From positions 62,001 to 126,000 of the forward strand of contig JADJEF010000003.1 in assembly GCA_016702335.1 (NCBI GenBank): DNA of 64,000 nucleotides. The letters run 5' to 3'. Below the pieces are notes generated by a model. It saw nothing but the letters and a program-made list of their open reading frames with translations, did no database searches and was not told the DNA's origin. A program made the translations under genes and the position numbers. Source of the stretch: Rhodocyclaceae bacterium (GTDB lineage: Bacteria > Pseudomonadota > Gammaproteobacteria > Burkholderiales > Rhodocyclaceae). Within the stretch, counting starts at the first letter, position 1, and each line of letters starts with the position of its first letter. This document shows positions 63,750-64,000 of the stretch, piece after piece.

Positions 63750-64000
63750 ATGATTCAAATGCAGTCGTTGCTCGATGTTGCCGATAACACGGGCGCGAAA
63801 ACGGTGATGTGCATCAAAGTACTTGGTGGCTCCAAGCGTCGTTACGCGAGTATTGGGGATGTGATAAAGGTCAGTATCAAGGATGCGGCTCCGCGTGGAC
63901 GAGTGAAGAAAGGCGAAGTCTACAGTGCGGTTGTGGTGCGTACCGCAAAGGGCGTGCGTCGCTCCGACGGTTCGCTTGTGAAGTTCGATGGTAACGCGGC
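63750..64000 (+). CDS. rplN: 50S ribosomal protein L14 (5' part)
   Basis: The first 83 codons of L14: [17 protein letters not shown], then [15 protein letters not shown] and a [17 protein letters not shown] block. The gene continues beyond the right edge. It opens the spc operon. Confidence 0.95.
   Translation, partial: MIQMQSLLDVADNTGAKTVMCIKVLGGSKRRYASIGDVIKVSIKDAAPRGRVKKGEVYSAVVVRTAKGVRRSDGSLVKFDGNA

Overview
The window reads as a chromosomal segment of a GC-rich betaproteobacterium, most likely of Rhodocyclales type (inferred from gene content and order, not from a database search). Supporting signs are the thiS-thiG-trmB linkage, gmk-rpoZ-spoT followed by a DUF3460 protein, a complete-looking cytochrome c maturation cluster, and the order tRNA(Tyr-Gly-Thr)-tuf-tRNA(Trp)-secE-nusG-rplKAJL-rpoBC-rpsLG-fusA-tuf followed by the S10 and spc ribosomal operons.

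Layout. 1-0.6 kb: 5' part of a REC-GGDEF response regulator (minus). 1.0-6.0 kb: a plus-strand run of overlapping genes (VanZ-like, MazG-like pyrophosphatase, 2Fe-2S ferredoxin, alpha/beta hydrolase, thiS, thiG, an unrecognised exported protein, trmB). 6.1-8.4 kb: two solitary periplasmic solute-binding proteins. 8.5-20.4 kb: one uninterrupted minus-strand array of eleven genes, read from right to left: Ser/Thr kinase, PP2C phosphatase, rph, jetA, jetB, jetC, jetD, Phd-like antitoxin, PIN toxin, rdgB, hemW. The four jet genes are a type I Wadjet anti-plasmid system and, with the toxin-antitoxin pair, sit inside what looks like an ancestral rph-rdgB-hemW housekeeping operon. 20.5-28.1 kb: acyl-CoA synthetase, yicC, a Cys-rich YkgJ-like protein, a sterol-desaturase-family membrane enzyme, gmk, rpoZ, spoT, DUF3460. 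28.2-32.8 kb: a hybrid histidine kinase and a REC-HD-GYP protein (c-di-GMP signalling). 33.1-40.5 kb: ccmABCDEF-ccmH-ccmI with no ccmG, and a class I methyltransferase upstream. 40.5-64 kb: tRNAs, elongation factors, RNA polymerase and ribosomal proteins, ending inside rplN.

The most unusual sequence feature is a short dispersed repeat: AAGTCGGCGCTGG, four variable bases, then ACGGCG. It occurs eight times between 8.5 and 38.4 kb, in both orientations, and I found no copy in the translation/transcription block after 40 kb. Several copies lie at gene ends or junctions and several are translated (HemW N-terminus, RNase PH and JetC C-termini, two places in CcmI). The second main observation is the embedding of defence genes in a housekeeping operon with overlapping start and stop codons. 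I see no CRISPR array, insertion sequence, integrase or rRNA gene.
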